Positions 1 to 8,863 of a DNA stretch of 64,000 bases are shown piece by piece. Source of the DNA: Clostridia bacterium (GTDB taxonomy: Bacteria > Bacillota > Clostridia > Oscillospirales > CAG-382); contig JAFQAP010000032.1 of assembly GCA_017399965.1 (NCBI GenBank), positions 1-64,000 on the forward strand. The letters are read 5' to 3'. Numbering within the stretch: the stretch's first letter is position 1; each line of letters opens with the position of its first letter. The translations under genes and the position numbers were made by a program. Under the pieces are notes generated by a model. That model made no database searches and was not told the DNA's origin. It saw only the letters and a program-made list of their open reading frames with translations.

Positions 1-918
1 AGTGACCTCATTTTTGCGGCGGCGTTCATCATCACATTCCGAGCAATCGGTAAGCACGATAATAATATCCGCGTATCCCAATTCCTCCAGAGTGGAACGG
101 AACGCTTTTACAAGGTGAGTAGGCAGACGGTCGATAAATCCAACCGTATCTGTAAGAAGCACCTCGTTTCCATCGGGCAGAGTAAGACGCCGGGTAGTGG
201 GGTCGAGGGTTGCAAACAGCTTGTCCTCTGCCAGAATGCCCGCATCTGTAAGACGGTTTAAAAGGGTGGATTTGCCTGCGTTGGTGTATCCTACGATTGC
301 CGCGGTGGGAATTCCAGATCTTTCACGGGAGGCGCGCTTGGTTGCACGCACCTTTTCCACAGCGTCGATCTCCTCCTGCAAAGCGGCGATCCGTCTTTTA
401 AGATGACGGCGGTCTGTTTCCAGTTTGGATTCACCGGGACCTCGTGTACCGATACCGCCGCCCAGACGGGAAAGCTGTTTTCCCTTGCCCACAAGGCGGG
501 GTGCGGTATAGCGCAGGCAAGCGATCTCTACCTGCAGTTTTCCCTCACCCGTAACGGCGTGAAGGGCGAAAATATCCAGAATTAACATTGTACGGTCAAT
601 GACACGTACTCCCAAAATATCCTCAAGAGAAGCTATTTGGGAAGGGGACAGCTCGTTATCAAACACCACAAGATTTATATCTTCATCCTGCGTGCGGATA
701 AATTCCGCTATCTCCTCTGCTTTTCCCGAACCGATATAGGTGCGCGGGTCGGGATTAACGCGGGACTGAACAACTCTTGCCACAGTCTCGCCGCCTGCGG
801 TATCCAGCAGACGCTCCAATTCGTCCAAAGAAACAGAAACCTGCTCTTCGGTCATATCCAAAGTTAATGCTACCAGCACAGCGCGGGTAGCTGTTTTTTG
901 ATCAAAAATATTTTCCAT
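1..918 (-). CDS. hflX: Ribosome-splitting GTPase HflX (partial, 3' end outside window)
   Basis: The frame stays open to the window edge, giving 306 codons of the N-terminal part. HflX is known to bind ribosomes and to split stalled or hibernating 70S particles. Seen in order: an N-terminal domain (about 1-110), the family-typical glycine-rich linker GGGIGTRGPGE (153-163) followed by a helical segment, then the G domain with G1 GYTNAGKST (210-218) and G3 DTVGF (257-261). The G4 NKxD motif would lie beyond the edge. The start is the ATG at 918, 8 nt after AGGAGG. It follows rpmE on the same strand but a terminator (945-974) lies between, and no obvious promoter fits in the short gap, so expression may come from read-through or a promoter inside rpmE. 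Confidence 0.95.
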   Translation of the reverse strand, partial: MENIFDQKTATRAVLVALTLDMTEEQVSVSLDELERLLDTAGGETVARVVQSRVNPDPRTYIGSGKAEEIAEFIRTQDEDINLVVFDNELSPSQIASLEDILGVRVIDRTMLILDIFALHAVTGEGKLQVEIACLRYTAPRLVGKGKQLSRLGGGIGTRGPGESKLETDRRHLKRRIAALQEEIDAVEKVRATKRASRERSGIPTAAIVGYTNAGKSTLLNRLTDAGILAEDKLFATLDPTTRRLTLPDGNEVLLTDTVGFIDRLPTHLVKAFRSTLEELGYADIIIVLTDCSECDDERRRKNEVT

Positions 919-944
919 TATCATTTCCTCCTTGCATATGGGAG

Positions 945-974
945 TAAAAAAGGACAGCGGTAACCGCTGTCCTT
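945..974 (-). terminator. Intrinsic terminator of rpmE
   Basis: A perfect stem AAGGACAGCGG / CCGCTGTCCTT with a 3-nt loop is followed, on the minus strand, by a run of T. It sits 22 nt after the rpmE stop and separates rpmE from hflX. Confidence 0.9.
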
Positions 975-996
975 ATGCGAATGAAAATGCTTTAAA

Positions 997-1197
997 TTAC
1001 TTAAGGTTGTACTTCTTTTTAAAGGAATCTACACGTCCGCCGCTATCAACAAGCTTCTGCTTGCCGGTATAGAACGGATGGCACTTAGAGCATATATCAA
1101 CCTTCAAATTCTGTTTTGTAGACTTAGTAACATATTCTTCGCCACAAGCGCATTTAACAACGGTTTCCTTGTATTCAGGATGAATAGCCTGCTTCAT
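997..1197 (-). CDS. rpmE: Large ribosomal subunit protein bL31 (zinc-binding form)
   Basis: This 66-aa protein is bL31 of the 50S subunit. It begins MKQAIHPEY, the usual L31 N-terminus, and carries two cysteine pairs, CAC (about 16-18) and CSKC (about 35-38), which bind zinc in the C+ form of the family. The later [20 protein letters not shown] stretch is the conserved C-terminal half. A longer in-frame reading from 1236 exists, but the ATG at 1197 matches the family start and follows GAGG. It has its own promoter (1227-1255) and terminator (945-974), so it is monocistronic. Confidence 0.95.
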   Translation of the reverse strand: MKQAIHPEYKETVVKCACGEEYVTKSTKQNLKVDICSKCHPFYTGKQKLVDSGGRVDSFKKKYNLK

Positions 1198-1226
1198 GTC
1201 ATTATACCTCACTTTCTCACCGAGCA

Positions 1227-1255
1227 AGTATACCATAAAAAAACACTAAATGCAA
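1227..1255 (-). promoter_or_regulatory. SigA-type promoter of rpmE
   Basis: Minus-strand TTGCAT (1250-1255), a 17-nt spacer and TATACT (1227-1232). The -35 is preceded by an A-rich block that is also found at the mraZ promoter. Confidence 0.8.
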
Positions 1256-1275
1256 TACCTTTTTTACATTTTTTA

Positions 1276-1304
1276 TTGTATTTTTACCCTTTTTAAGATA
1301 TAAT
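1276..1304 (+). promoter_or_regulatory. SigA-type promoter of the MBL-fold hydrolase gene
   Basis: TTGTAT (1276-1281), 17-nt spacer, TATAAT (1299-1304), 37 nt before the start codon. It is divergent from the rpmE promoter. Confidence 0.8.
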
Positions 1305-1341
1305 GTAATTACCCGAACAAAAAACAGGAGGTTTTTAATAT

Positions 1342-2181
1342 ATGAAGCTTCGTTATCTCGGCACAGCGGCGGCAGAAGGCTGGCCCGCAGTATTTTGCAG
1401 ATGCCCCCATTGCGACAGAGCAAGAGCGGCAGGCGGTAAAAATATCCGTACCCGCTCGCAGGCGATGATCAATTCCGATATGCTTATTGATTTCCCGCCG
1501 GACGCTAATATGCATATGCTTACAAACAATATTGATTACAGCGCAATTAAGTTTTTGCTTATTACCCACCCCCACTCCGACCATTTTGCGCCCCTTGACC
1601 TTGCTTTCCGTGATGATGCTTATTACGCTCATAATTTAACGGAAGAAAAGCTTATTCTTGCCGGTCCCAAAAGGGTTATTGACGCTTATGAAAATTACTT
1701 CGGACGTTTTTCCGATGAGCGCAGATGCAAATACATAACTCCTATGGTTTTGGAAAACTACGTAACCTATGAGTTTGGTCAGTACAAAGTGACTCCTATC
1801 CGTGCAAACCACACACGGGACGAAAATAATGCCTGCTGTTATATTATAAATGACGGTTCAAAGACACTTTTGTATCTCCACGATACGGGACTTTTGTATG
1901 ACGACGTTTGGGAATATCTTGAAAACAATAAGATTAAAGCGGATTTTGTTTCCCTTGACTGCACCTTCGTTACCCTGCCCGGCTCCGGCGGACATTTAGG
2001 GCTGGATACCTGCAAGATAACCGCCGATATGATGCGTGAAAAAGGAATCGCAGACGATAAAACGGTTTTCTGCGTTAACCATTTTTCCCACAACGGCGGA
2101 GCTATATACGATGAACTGGTTCCCATTGCCGCAAAGGACGGATTTTTAACCTCCTACGACGGAATGGAAGTAGAAATATAA
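1342..2181 (+). CDS. Metallo-beta-lactamase-fold hydrolase, PhnP-like
   Basis: A 279-aa member of the metallo-beta-lactamase superfamily. The metal motif HPHSDHF (about 76-82) supplies the HxHxDH ligands; further conserved histidines are in NHTRD (about 155) and in NHFSHNGG near the C-terminus, and LLYLHDTG holds the bridging Asp. The N-terminus MKLRYLGTAAAEGWPAVFC with a CRCPHC cysteine cluster (about 19-24) resembles PhnP/RNase Z-like phosphodiesterases, where such cysteines bind a structural zinc. The substrate cannot be read from the sequence; no phn genes are nearby. The start ATG lies 9 nt after AGGAGG. Single gene with its own promoter and terminator. Confidence 0.85.
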   Translation: MKLRYLGTAAAEGWPAVFCRCPHCDRARAAGGKNIRTRSQAMINSDMLIDFPPDANMHMLTNNIDYSAIKFLLITHPHSDHFAPLDLAFRDDAYYAHNLTEEKLILAGPKRVIDAYENYFGRFSDERRCKYITPMVLENYVTYEFGQYKVTPIRANHTRDENNACCYIINDGSKTLLYLHDTGLLYDDVWEYLENNKIKADFVSLDCTFVTLPGSGGHLGLDTCKITADMMREKGIADDKTVFCVNHFSHNGGAIYDELVPIAAKDGFLTSYDGMEVEI

Positions 2182-2190
2182 TTTCAATAC

Positions 2191-2225
2191 AAAACCCCGA
2201 GATGTTTTCTCGGGGTTTGTTTTTG
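2191..2225 (+). terminator. Intrinsic terminator of the MBL-fold gene
   Basis: Stem AAACCCCGAGA / TCTCGGGGTTT with a short loop, then GTTTTTG. It ends where the palindromic repeat at 2224 begins. Confidence 0.9.
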
Positions 2226-2264
2226 TCGGGGTCCCCAAGAAGTCGCAGACTTCTTGGGGTGATT
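2224..2264 (-). repeat. Interspersed palindromic repeat, copy 1 (short form)
   Basis: On the minus strand it reads AATCACCCCAAGAAGTC, a short loop, GACTTCTTGGGGACCCCGACA. It starts right after the pssA stop codon. The same ends occur at 17865, 25765, 41974 and 55391. It may act as a 3'-end hairpin for pssA. Confidence 0.9.
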
Positions 2265-2933
2265 TTATGCGGTTAGGGTTATATAGTTTTCCACAGCGGT
2301 GGTGATGGAGTTTCCGCTCCACTGGATCATGGTGATAACGTAGAGCACAAGTCCCACGGCGCCGAAAATAATTGCTATTTTAAGAGAAGGCTTGGGGATC
2401 TTAACTCTTAAAACATACAGCATTGCGACAAGCAGGTAAACCGCTCTGAACGCCCACGCCATTGCGGCAGGAGCCACGCCCAATGCCAACAGCATCATAA
2501 GAAACGCAGTTGAAAAGCAGGAAAAAGGAATGGGCATACCTACAAATGATTTGGAAGAAAGGTCTGCTTTTTCCATTGTAAGGGTGTTGAAATACGCAAG
2601 TCTGGTAGCGGATGCTATAAAGAACAAAAGGTAAACTATAATATCGAAAAAGGTATCATATCCCAAAAACCACGCGATAACGCAAGGAGTAACACCAAAG
2701 CTGACCATATCGCAAAGGCTGTCCAGCTGAACGCCGTAAACCTTGGCGCGGTCTGTTCTGCCGGGGGTACGGCGGGCTGCCGTGCCGTCTGTCATATCGC
2801 AAACGCCTGCAAGCAAAAAGAAGGTAAGAGCAAGGCAATAATTATGGTTTGCAGCAGAAAACATAGCTATTGCCGCAGAGCACAAGCCTCCCAATGTTAT
2901 TACGTTTGCAAGGTTAATAAAACCGATAAACAT
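2265..2933 (-). CDS. pssA: CDP-alcohol phosphatidyltransferase, probable phosphatidylserine synthase
   Basis: A 222-aa membrane protein of the CDP-alcohol phosphatidyltransferase family; the likely reaction is CDP-diacylglycerol plus L-serine to phosphatidylserine. The signature DG-x2-AR-xn-G-x3-D-x3-D is present (about 51-78 from the chosen start: DGTAAR, then GVQLDSLCD), but the spacer between AR and G is 12 residues instead of the usual 8. Several hydrophobic segments flank it. The ATG at 2933 follows GAGGTG with 6-nt spacing; the longer GTG reading from 2942 would overlap that site. It is last in the 16-gene minus-strand run, 11 nt after rsgA. Substrate assignment is by family. Confidence 0.85.
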   Translation of the reverse strand: MFIGFINLANVITLGGLCSAAIAMFSAANHNYCLALTFFLLAGVCDMTDGTAARRTPGRTDRAKVYGVQLDSLCDMVSFGVTPCVIAWFLGYDTFFDIIVYLLFFIASATRLAYFNTLTMEKADLSSKSFVGMPIPFSCFSTAFLMMLLALGVAPAAMAWAFRAVYLLVAMLYVLRVKIPKPSLKIAIIFGAVGLVLYVITMIQWSGNSITTAVENYITLTA

Positions 2934-2944
2934 TTTATACACCT

Positions 2945-3817
2945 CTAATAAGTAGTTTTTTGTTTAAGCTCCGTGTAAATGCGCACAAAGCTTTCGTGCC
3001 GTGATTTGGGTATTGTTCCCTTTTCCACCTGACGGAGAACGGCACAGCCCTCCTCCACGGTATGAGCGCAATCTCTCCACCTGCAATCGCAGGTAAAGGG
3101 CAGCATTTCGGGAAACGCATTTATTACCTTTTTATGATCGGTAACACCGCAGGCAGTAAAATCCAACATAGTAAAGCCCGGTGTGTCCGCCAGACGGATA
3201 TCCCCTTCCAGCAAAAACAACTGGGAAACGCGGGTGGTGTTTTTACCCCGCATAAGCCTTTCGGAAAGCTCGCCCGTTTCTGCAGAAAGAGAAGGACACA
3301 AAGCGTTGAGCAGGCTTGATTTACCTGCGCCGGAAGGACCTGCAAACACCGCAGTCTTTCCCCGCAAAGCGTTACGCAGCTCATCTATTCCCACTCCGTT
3401 TACAGCCTGTACGCAAAATACCTTGATAGGCGTTTTTTCGTATATATCCGTAAGGAACTTTGGGGATTTAATATCCGTTTTGTTTATTACCAGCATCACT
3501 TCAGCGCCTGCGAGGGTAGCTATGGCGCAAAGGGAATCCAGATAATATATATCCGGGTCCGGCGAAGCGGCGGCGGTAACGATAACAAATACATCTATGT
3601 TTGCCACGGGAGGACGCACAAAAGCGTTCTTCCGCGGCAATATTTCTGTTATAAAGCCCGTGCCGTCGTCATTTACGGTAAATTCCACGTTATCTCCGGG
3701 AGAAAGACGTGTATCGCTCTTACGCAAACGGCTTCCCGCACGGCATTGAATTTCTTTTTCTCCGTCAAAAAGGGTGTAAAGCCCCTTTTGACCTTTAAGC
3801 AATAATCCGGTCGGCAA
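2945..3817 (-). CDS. rsgA: Ribosome small-subunit-dependent GTPase A
   Basis: RsgA is a circularly permuted GTPase that assists late 30S assembly. This 290-aa protein shows the permuted motif order: an N-terminal OB-like domain, G4 NKTD (112-115), G1 GPSGAGKS (160-167), G3 DTPG (211-214), and the C-terminal zinc motif C-x4-C-x-H-x5-C (245, 250, 252, 258). The start is TTG at 3817, 7 nt after GGAGG; that site lies in the last codons of prkC, so the two genes are probably translationally coupled. In many Firmicutes rpe and thiN follow rsgA; here pssA follows instead. Confidence 0.95.
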   Translation of the reverse strand: MPTGLLLKGQKGLYTLFDGEKEIQCRAGSRLRKSDTRLSPGDNVEFTVNDDGTGFITEILPRKNAFVRPPVANIDVFVIVTAAASPDPDIYYLDSLCAIATLAGAEVMLVINKTDIKSPKFLTDIYEKTPIKVFCVQAVNGVGIDELRNALRGKTAVFAGPSGAGKSSLLNALCPSLSAETGELSERLMRGKNTTRVSQLFLLEGDIRLADTPGFTMLDFTACGVTDHKKVINAFPEMLPFTCDCRWRDCAHTVEEGCAVLRQVEKGTIPKSRHESFVRIYTELKQKTTY

Positions 3818-3819
3818 TG

Positions 3820-5892
3820 TTATTCCTCCGTGTCAGACACGTCTTCGCCGCCATCGACAGGGCCTACGCATATTATAAGGTCAACCTTGTTGCCGTCGCT
3901 TACGGGCAAGCCGTATTCTATGCTCTGACCGCAAACCGTACCGGGTTCATACTCATCGGAATATATCTCGGTTATACGGTTTGGTACAAGACCGATAGCA
4001 ATAAGGAATTCCTCTGCTTCTTCTTTAGATAATCCAAACAGATTTGGCATATCGCCCTTATTATATTCGCTTCCGTTTGACGCGCCGGAGATAGTTATAT
4101 CTATTTCGGTAAAGGGCTCTATTCCTTCTTTGCCTTCTTTAATGCTTTGCCAAACAACTTCGTTGGTGAATTCACCGTCGTATTCGTAGGTTACCTTACC
4201 CAGCGCAAGATTTGCTCTTTCCAAAGCTACCTTGGCTTCGGCAAGGGACATACCCACAAGGTTGGGAACGGGATGAGCAGTGGTATAATCCTTGCCCATA
4301 GAAACAAACACCTTTACGGTACTGCCTGCGCTTACAAGAGTACCGAACTCCGGTTCCGTGCCCACGACCTGATTAGCAAAGCCGAATTCATCGTACACCG
4401 TTTCTTTTTCTACCTTAAAGCCCATTTCCATAAGCTTTATTTCCGCCTCTTTGTAGGTATAACCGCGGATGTACGGTATAGCAACGTCATCGGGGACTAC
4501 GTTTATCTTTATTGAGTCTATTTCAAAGAATATCTGTCCGTCGGGCAGTTTACCGATATGATGGGCAACAGGGTCCTGCTCGATAATTTCGCCGTCTCCG
4601 TAGCCGGATTTATATACCTTTATAACCTCCAGCACCTTGAACTTAACTCCCGAACTGTCGAAATTGCCGTTTATAAGCTTATCCGAAAGCTCATCCGACC
4701 AGGTCTGTCCTACCAGCTTGGGAACTACCACTTCGTTTCCGGTAGCGGGACCGGTAGTAAGGTCCAGAGCGTAAATAGCGTAATACACACCGCAGGCGGC
4801 GCAAACCAAAAGAAAAGACAAAGCGATTGCCGCAACCACGGGAAGCATTGAGCGGCTTTCACGCACGGAGCTCTTTTTCTTTTTGCGCTTTTTAACGTAG
4901 CGTTTTTTGGTGCTGCCACCGGAAGCGCCTGTTTTTCCGCCGGACACTTCGTCATACTCCAATTCGGAGGTGGCGATGGAATCTATAGGCACCACGTTAT
5001 AGGGCAGTGCCTCGCCCACGGGGTAATCGTTACCCAAAGCAAAGGTAACGGTGGGGTTGCGGAGCACCATATCAATGGCTTTTATCATACTGTGTGCAGA
5101 AGCAAAGCGGTTTGAAGGATCCTTTTCCATTGCCTTGCGTATGATCTGCGCCACACCGAAGGGAAGCTGGGGATTAAGATCGCAAGGGTTGCCCGGTTCT
5201 TCGTTTATCTGCATCATTGCGATCTCTATAAGATTTTCCGCAGTAAAGGGTAAAACTCCCGTAACCATTTCGTAAAGCATAATACCTACGGAATATATAT
5301 CGGAAGCAAAGGTCGTTTCCTTGCTGGAAGCCTGCTCGGGACTGATGTAGTATACGGTACCGATCGCCCTTTCTCTGTCTGCGTTAAGGTTTTCGTGAGG
5401 AGTTTTTGCAATGCCGAAATCCGTAACCTTTATCTCGCCGTTTTTCTGCAGAATAATGTTCTGGGGCTTTATATCCCTGTGTATAACGTCCTTGCTGTGA
5501 GCATGCTCCAAAGCTTTGAGTATCTGTACGGTATACAGACACGCTTCTTTCCAGGAAAGCACGCCTTTTTTATCCAGATATTCCTTTAAGGTGATACCGT
5601 CAAGATATTCCATAACGATATACTTCATATCGGGATAAATGGCAACATCATAAATACTTACAAGATTTTTATGGGAAAGCATGGCAACAGCCTTGGATTC
5701 GTTTATGAATCTGGATTCCGCCTGCTTATCTCCGTTGTATTCATCATTGAGTATCTTTATGGCAACCGTACGGTCCATCAGCAGATCCTCTGCCTTTAAG
5801 ACGAAAGCCATTCCGCCAACGCCCACAAGCTCAAGAATCTTATATCTGCCGTCCAGCACCTTGCCTACAAAGCCTTGATATTTATTATTCAT
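3820..5892 (-). CDS. prkC: Ser/Thr protein kinase with PASTA repeats (PrkC/PknB family)
   Basis: A 690-aa membrane kinase. The cytoplasmic kinase domain (about 14-275) has the glycine loop GVGGMAF, catalytic Lys46 (VAIK), HRDIKPQN (138-145) and DFG (158-160), so it should be active. A basic juxtamembrane stretch precedes one transmembrane helix (about 350-376). Outside lie about four PASTA repeats (388-690), which bind muropeptides or beta-lactams in homologs. The start ATG has AAAGGAG upstream within stp; the two genes overlap by 8 nt. Its known substrate family IreB is encoded at 25177. Known roles in relatives include cell wall homeostasis and spore germination. Confidence 0.97.
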   Translation of the reverse strand: MNNKYQGFVGKVLDGRYKILELVGVGGMAFVLKAEDLLMDRTVAIKILNDEYNGDKQAESRFINESKAVAMLSHKNLVSIYDVAIYPDMKYIVMEYLDGITLKEYLDKKGVLSWKEACLYTVQILKALEHAHSKDVIHRDIKPQNIILQKNGEIKVTDFGIAKTPHENLNADRERAIGTVYYISPEQASSKETTFASDIYSVGIMLYEMVTGVLPFTAENLIEIAMMQINEEPGNPCDLNPQLPFGVAQIIRKAMEKDPSNRFASAHSMIKAIDMVLRNPTVTFALGNDYPVGEALPYNVVPIDSIATSELEYDEVSGGKTGASGGSTKKRYVKKRKKKKSSVRESRSMLPVVAAIALSFLLVCAACGVYYAIYALDLTTGPATGNEVVVPKLVGQTWSDELSDKLINGNFDSSGVKFKVLEVIKVYKSGYGDGEIIEQDPVAHHIGKLPDGQIFFEIDSIKINVVPDDVAIPYIRGYTYKEAEIKLMEMGFKVEKETVYDEFGFANQVVGTEPEFGTLVSAGSTVKVFVSMGKDYTTAHPVPNLVGMSLAEAKVALERANLALGKVTYEYDGEFTNEVVWQSIKEGKEGIEPFTEIDITISGASNGSEYNKGDMPNLFGLSKEEAEEFLIAIGLVPNRITEIYSDEYEPGTVCGQSIEYGLPVSDGNKVDLIICVGPVDGGEDVSDTEE

Positions 5893-6652
5893 CAGATGTC
5901 TCCTTTCCGATGAGAACAGCGGTTATATTATCCGTACCGCCTTTTTTGTTTGCCAGATCTATAAGCATTTTTACCCGTTTTTCGTCGGTTATCTTGCGGC
6001 CCCAACGGGATTTTGTGTATATTATATCTTCCATATCCCTGCGGGAAACGAAATTGGAAAGCCCATCGGAGCAAAGAAGAATATAATCGAATTCAATATT
6101 GAAAAACATATCCGGTTCTACCATATCCTCTACGCCCAAAGCGCGCAGGATTATGTTTTTCTTTGGATGCAAAAGAGCTTCTTTTTCGCTTAAAGCGCCG
6201 TTATCCACCAGCATCTGCACAAGCGAATGGTCTTTTGTTATCTGTATCGCCATACGGTTGCTTACGGTATACAAACGGCTGTCCCCCACGTTTACTGCCG
6301 CATTTATGGACGGGCAGGAAAAGAAGGCTACAAGAGTGGTTCCCATACCGTAACATTCGTTATCCGTCTGCGCCTTTGCGTAAACCGCTTTGTTTGCGCA
6401 GACTACCGAAAGACGTAATATTTTTATTATATCCTCGCGGGTGATATTATATAAGTTTACACCCTTTAAAGAGGCTGAAAGAGTTTCCTGATATATCTCG
6501 CAGGCAAGCCTGCTTGCCACGTTGCCGCTCGCAGCACCGCCCATTCCGTCGCAAACAACGGCTGAAACGTAATCTCTTCCGTTGTATATGAGAAAATAAT
6601 CCTGATTATTCTTTCTTTTCTTACCTACATCGGTATATCCGTATATGCGCAA
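5885..6652 (-). CDS. stp: PP2C-family Ser/Thr phosphatase, partner of PrkC
   Basis: A 255-aa PPM/PP2C phosphatase that removes phosphate from PrkC and its substrates in relatives. Metal-binding aspartates are visible in NNQDYF (about 16-21), VCDGMGG (about 34-40), LLCSDGLSNF (about 193-202) and TDNITAV (about 240-246). The start is TTG at 6652 with GAGAGGAG upstream, lying in the last codons of rlmN. It overlaps prkC by 8 nt, the usual phosphatase-kinase arrangement. Confidence 0.96.
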   Translation of the reverse strand: MRIYGYTDVGKKRKNNQDYFLIYNGRDYVSAVVCDGMGGAASGNVASRLACEIYQETLSASLKGVNLYNITREDIIKILRLSVVCANKAVYAKAQTDNECYGMGTTLVAFFSCPSINAAVNVGDSRLYTVSNRMAIQITKDHSLVQMLVDNGALSEKEALLHPKKNIILRALGVEDMVEPDMFFNIEFDYILLCSDGLSNFVSRRDMEDIIYTKSRWGRKITDEKRVKMLIDLANKKGGTDNITAVLIGKETSDE

Positions 6653-6658
6653 GATACA

Positions 6659-7684
6659 TCACTCCTCTCTATGCTCCGCACGCAGCTGACCGCAGGAAGC
6701 ATTTATATCTCCGCCCAGCTTACGGCGGACGGTAGTGTTTATTTTATATGAATTAAGTATTTCCGTAAAGCGTGCCACCTGCTCGCGGGTGCTCTTTTTG
6801 TAGCCCCTTTCCTTTACCTCGTTTACGGGAATAAGGTTTACGTGGCAAAGCATACCCGAAAGCACCTTTCCAAGCTGATGTGCATCCTTATCCGAATCGT
6901 TTACTCCCGAAATAAGGGCGTATTCAAAGGATATACGGCGGTTGGTTACTTCTATATACCGCTTGCAGGCATCTATAAGAGTTTCGTAAGAAAATCTTTT
7001 TGCTATAGGCATAGTCTGTCTGCGTATATCGTCGTTGGGTGCGTGAAGGGAAACGGAAAGGGTTATTTGCAGCTTTTCTTTTGCCAGCATATCTATTTTA
7101 TCTACCAATCCGCAGGTGGAAAGCGAGATATGTCTGTGGGAGATATTAAGTCCTTCGGGATGATGGACGAGACGCAAAAACTGCAAAACATTATCGTAAT
7201 TATCCAAGGGCTCGCCTATACCCATAAGCACTATTCCCTTTACCTTTTCACCGGTATCACGCATAGCAGCCATTACCTGCTCCAGCATTTCGGCAGGAGT
7301 GAGATGTCTGCGGAAGCCGTTTATATGGGAAGCGCAAAAGGTACAGCCCATTCTGCAGCCTGCCTGGGTGGATATACACACGGTATTTCCGTATTTATAA
7401 CGCATAAATACCGTTTCTATCTTTTCTCCGTCGGCAAGCTCGAAAAGATATTTCACCGTGCCGTCAATTTTCGACACAAGCTTTGAAACGATCTTTGCCC
7501 TTGTTACCGTACACTCGGATTTCAGCTTTTCCCGAAGGGATACGGAAAGGTCTGTCATATTATCTATATCCGTTTCACCTGCGGATATCCAGCGGAAGAT
7601 CTGCTTTGCACGGAAAGGCTTTTCGCCTATACCTGCCAGATATTCCTGAATTTCCTCGGGAAGCATACTTTTAAGGTCGGTCAT
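6659..7684 (-). CDS. rlmN: 23S rRNA (A2503-C2)/tRNA (A37-C2)-methyltransferase RlmN
   Basis: A 341-aa radical SAM enzyme that methylates C2 of A2503 in 23S rRNA and of A37 in some tRNAs. The iron-sulfur cluster motif is C110-x3-C114-x2-C117 (CRMGCTFC). The two methyl-transfer cysteines would be the one in VRRKLGGDINASCGQL near the C-terminus and the near-N-terminal region partner. GIGEPLDNYDNV and SLHAPND are conserved RlmN stretches. It lies between rsmB and stp, the standard Firmicutes order. The start ATG is 4 nt after the rsmB stop. Confidence 0.96.
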   Translation of the reverse strand: MTDLKSMLPEEIQEYLAGIGEKPFRAKQIFRWISAGETDIDNMTDLSVSLREKLKSECTVTRAKIVSKLVSKIDGTVKYLFELADGEKIETVFMRYKYGNTVCISTQAGCRMGCTFCASHINGFRRHLTPAEMLEQVMAAMRDTGEKVKGIVLMGIGEPLDNYDNVLQFLRLVHHPEGLNISHRHISLSTCGLVDKIDMLAKEKLQITLSVSLHAPNDDIRRQTMPIAKRFSYETLIDACKRYIEVTNRRISFEYALISGVNDSDKDAHQLGKVLSGMLCHVNLIPVNEVKERGYKKSTREQVARFTEILNSYKINTTVRRKLGGDINASCGQLRAEHREE

Positions 7685-7687
7685 TTT

Positions 7688-8863
7688 TTAATCTCTTTCA
7701 ATAACTGCTATATAAAATCCATCGTACCCGTTTCCGGGAAGAATTGTCTGCTCTGATACCAAACGGTATCCTTCTTTGTTTTTTAATACTTTTTCGGTTA
7801 TATCCCCGTTTTCACGCTTATTGATAGTGCAGGTGGAATACACCGCTCTGCCTCCTTTTTTAAGATAAAGGAGGGCGTTTTCCAGTATCTTTTGCTGAGT
7901 GGGATACAATCCTTCAAAATCCGCGGCATTTTTATAGCGTATTTCGGGCTTGGTACATATAACTCCCAGTCCCGAGCAGGGTACGTCACATATAACTCTG
8001 TCTGCGAATCCTATAAGGCTCTCATCGGTAATGCGGGCATCCCGCTCCACGGTTTCTATAATGGTTATTCCCATTTTTTCTGCGCCCTTTGTTATAAGGG
8101 ATAGCTTGTTTTTGTGCAGATCCGAGGATATTATTCTGCCCTTGTTTTGCATGTCTATTGCGGCGCCGAAGCTTTTTCCGCCGGGGCAGGCACAAAGATC
8201 GACAACCGTCATTCCCGCCCGGGCGTTAAGCGTCTTTACCGCTTGCTGGGAGGAAAGTCCCTGCACGAAGAAAAGCCCTTTTTCGATATCCCCCATATCC
8301 GTGTTTTCGTTTACACCGTCAACGTAGGGCGTGTCCTTAAGGGTGTTTGCCCTTACGGAAACGGGACGTTTTTCGTAAAATGCTTTAAGTATATCCCTGT
8401 AATTTTCGGGGTACTGCTCTTTTATAAGCTTAAATATACTGTCCGAAACCGAATAATAAACCGGCTCGGGAAGAGAGGAAAGGGAATTTATTATACTTTC
8501 TTTTTCTCTGCAAACGCTTCGAAGCACCGCATTTACAAAGCCTGCAGAGCCTCTGTTTATCTGCTTTGCGGTCTTTACCGATTCATCGCACACGGCGTGG
8601 TCGGGCACGCGGGAAAGAAAGATTATCTGGTAAACACCCATACGCAAAAGCTCGGTTATCTTTGCATCCGGCGTTTTGTTTACGTAGCGGGAAATAATAT
8701 TATCAAGAGTGCGCTTTCGCTCCGTCACGCCTTTTATAAGCTCGGTGCACAATCCACGGTCGGCACCGCTAAGGTCAGCGGAAAGCAGACCTATGTTGCC
8801 GTATGCACCCGAAGAAGATATACGGTACAATATATCCAAAGCGACTTTGCGGGGATCAGACAT
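7688..8863 (-). CDS. rsmB: 16S rRNA (cytosine967-C5)-methyltransferase RsmB
   Basis: A 391-aa NOL1/NOP2/Sun-family enzyme. An N-terminal NusB-like helical domain (about 1-130) is followed by the SAM-dependent domain with the SAM motif DLCACPGGKSF, motif IV CDVPCSGLGV carrying one catalytic Cys, and YSTCTINKREN with the second. The start is set at the ATG at 8863, 9 nt after AAAGGTG; the earlier in-frame GTG at 8875 lacks a site of its own. It overlaps the end of fmt by 8 nt. Confidence 0.95.
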   Translation of the reverse strand: MSDPRKVALDILYRISSSGAYGNIGLLSADLSGADRGLCTELIKGVTERKRTLDNIISRYVNKTPDAKITELLRMGVYQIIFLSRVPDHAVCDESVKTAKQINRGSAGFVNAVLRSVCREKESIINSLSSLPEPVYYSVSDSIFKLIKEQYPENYRDILKAFYEKRPVSVRANTLKDTPYVDGVNENTDMGDIEKGLFFVQGLSSQQAVKTLNARAGMTVVDLCACPGGKSFGAAIDMQNKGRIISSDLHKNKLSLITKGAEKMGITIIETVERDARITDESLIGFADRVICDVPCSGLGVICTKPEIRYKNAADFEGLYPTQQKILENALLYLKKGGRAVYSTCTINKRENGDITEKVLKNKEGYRLVSEQTILPGNGYDGFYIAVIERD

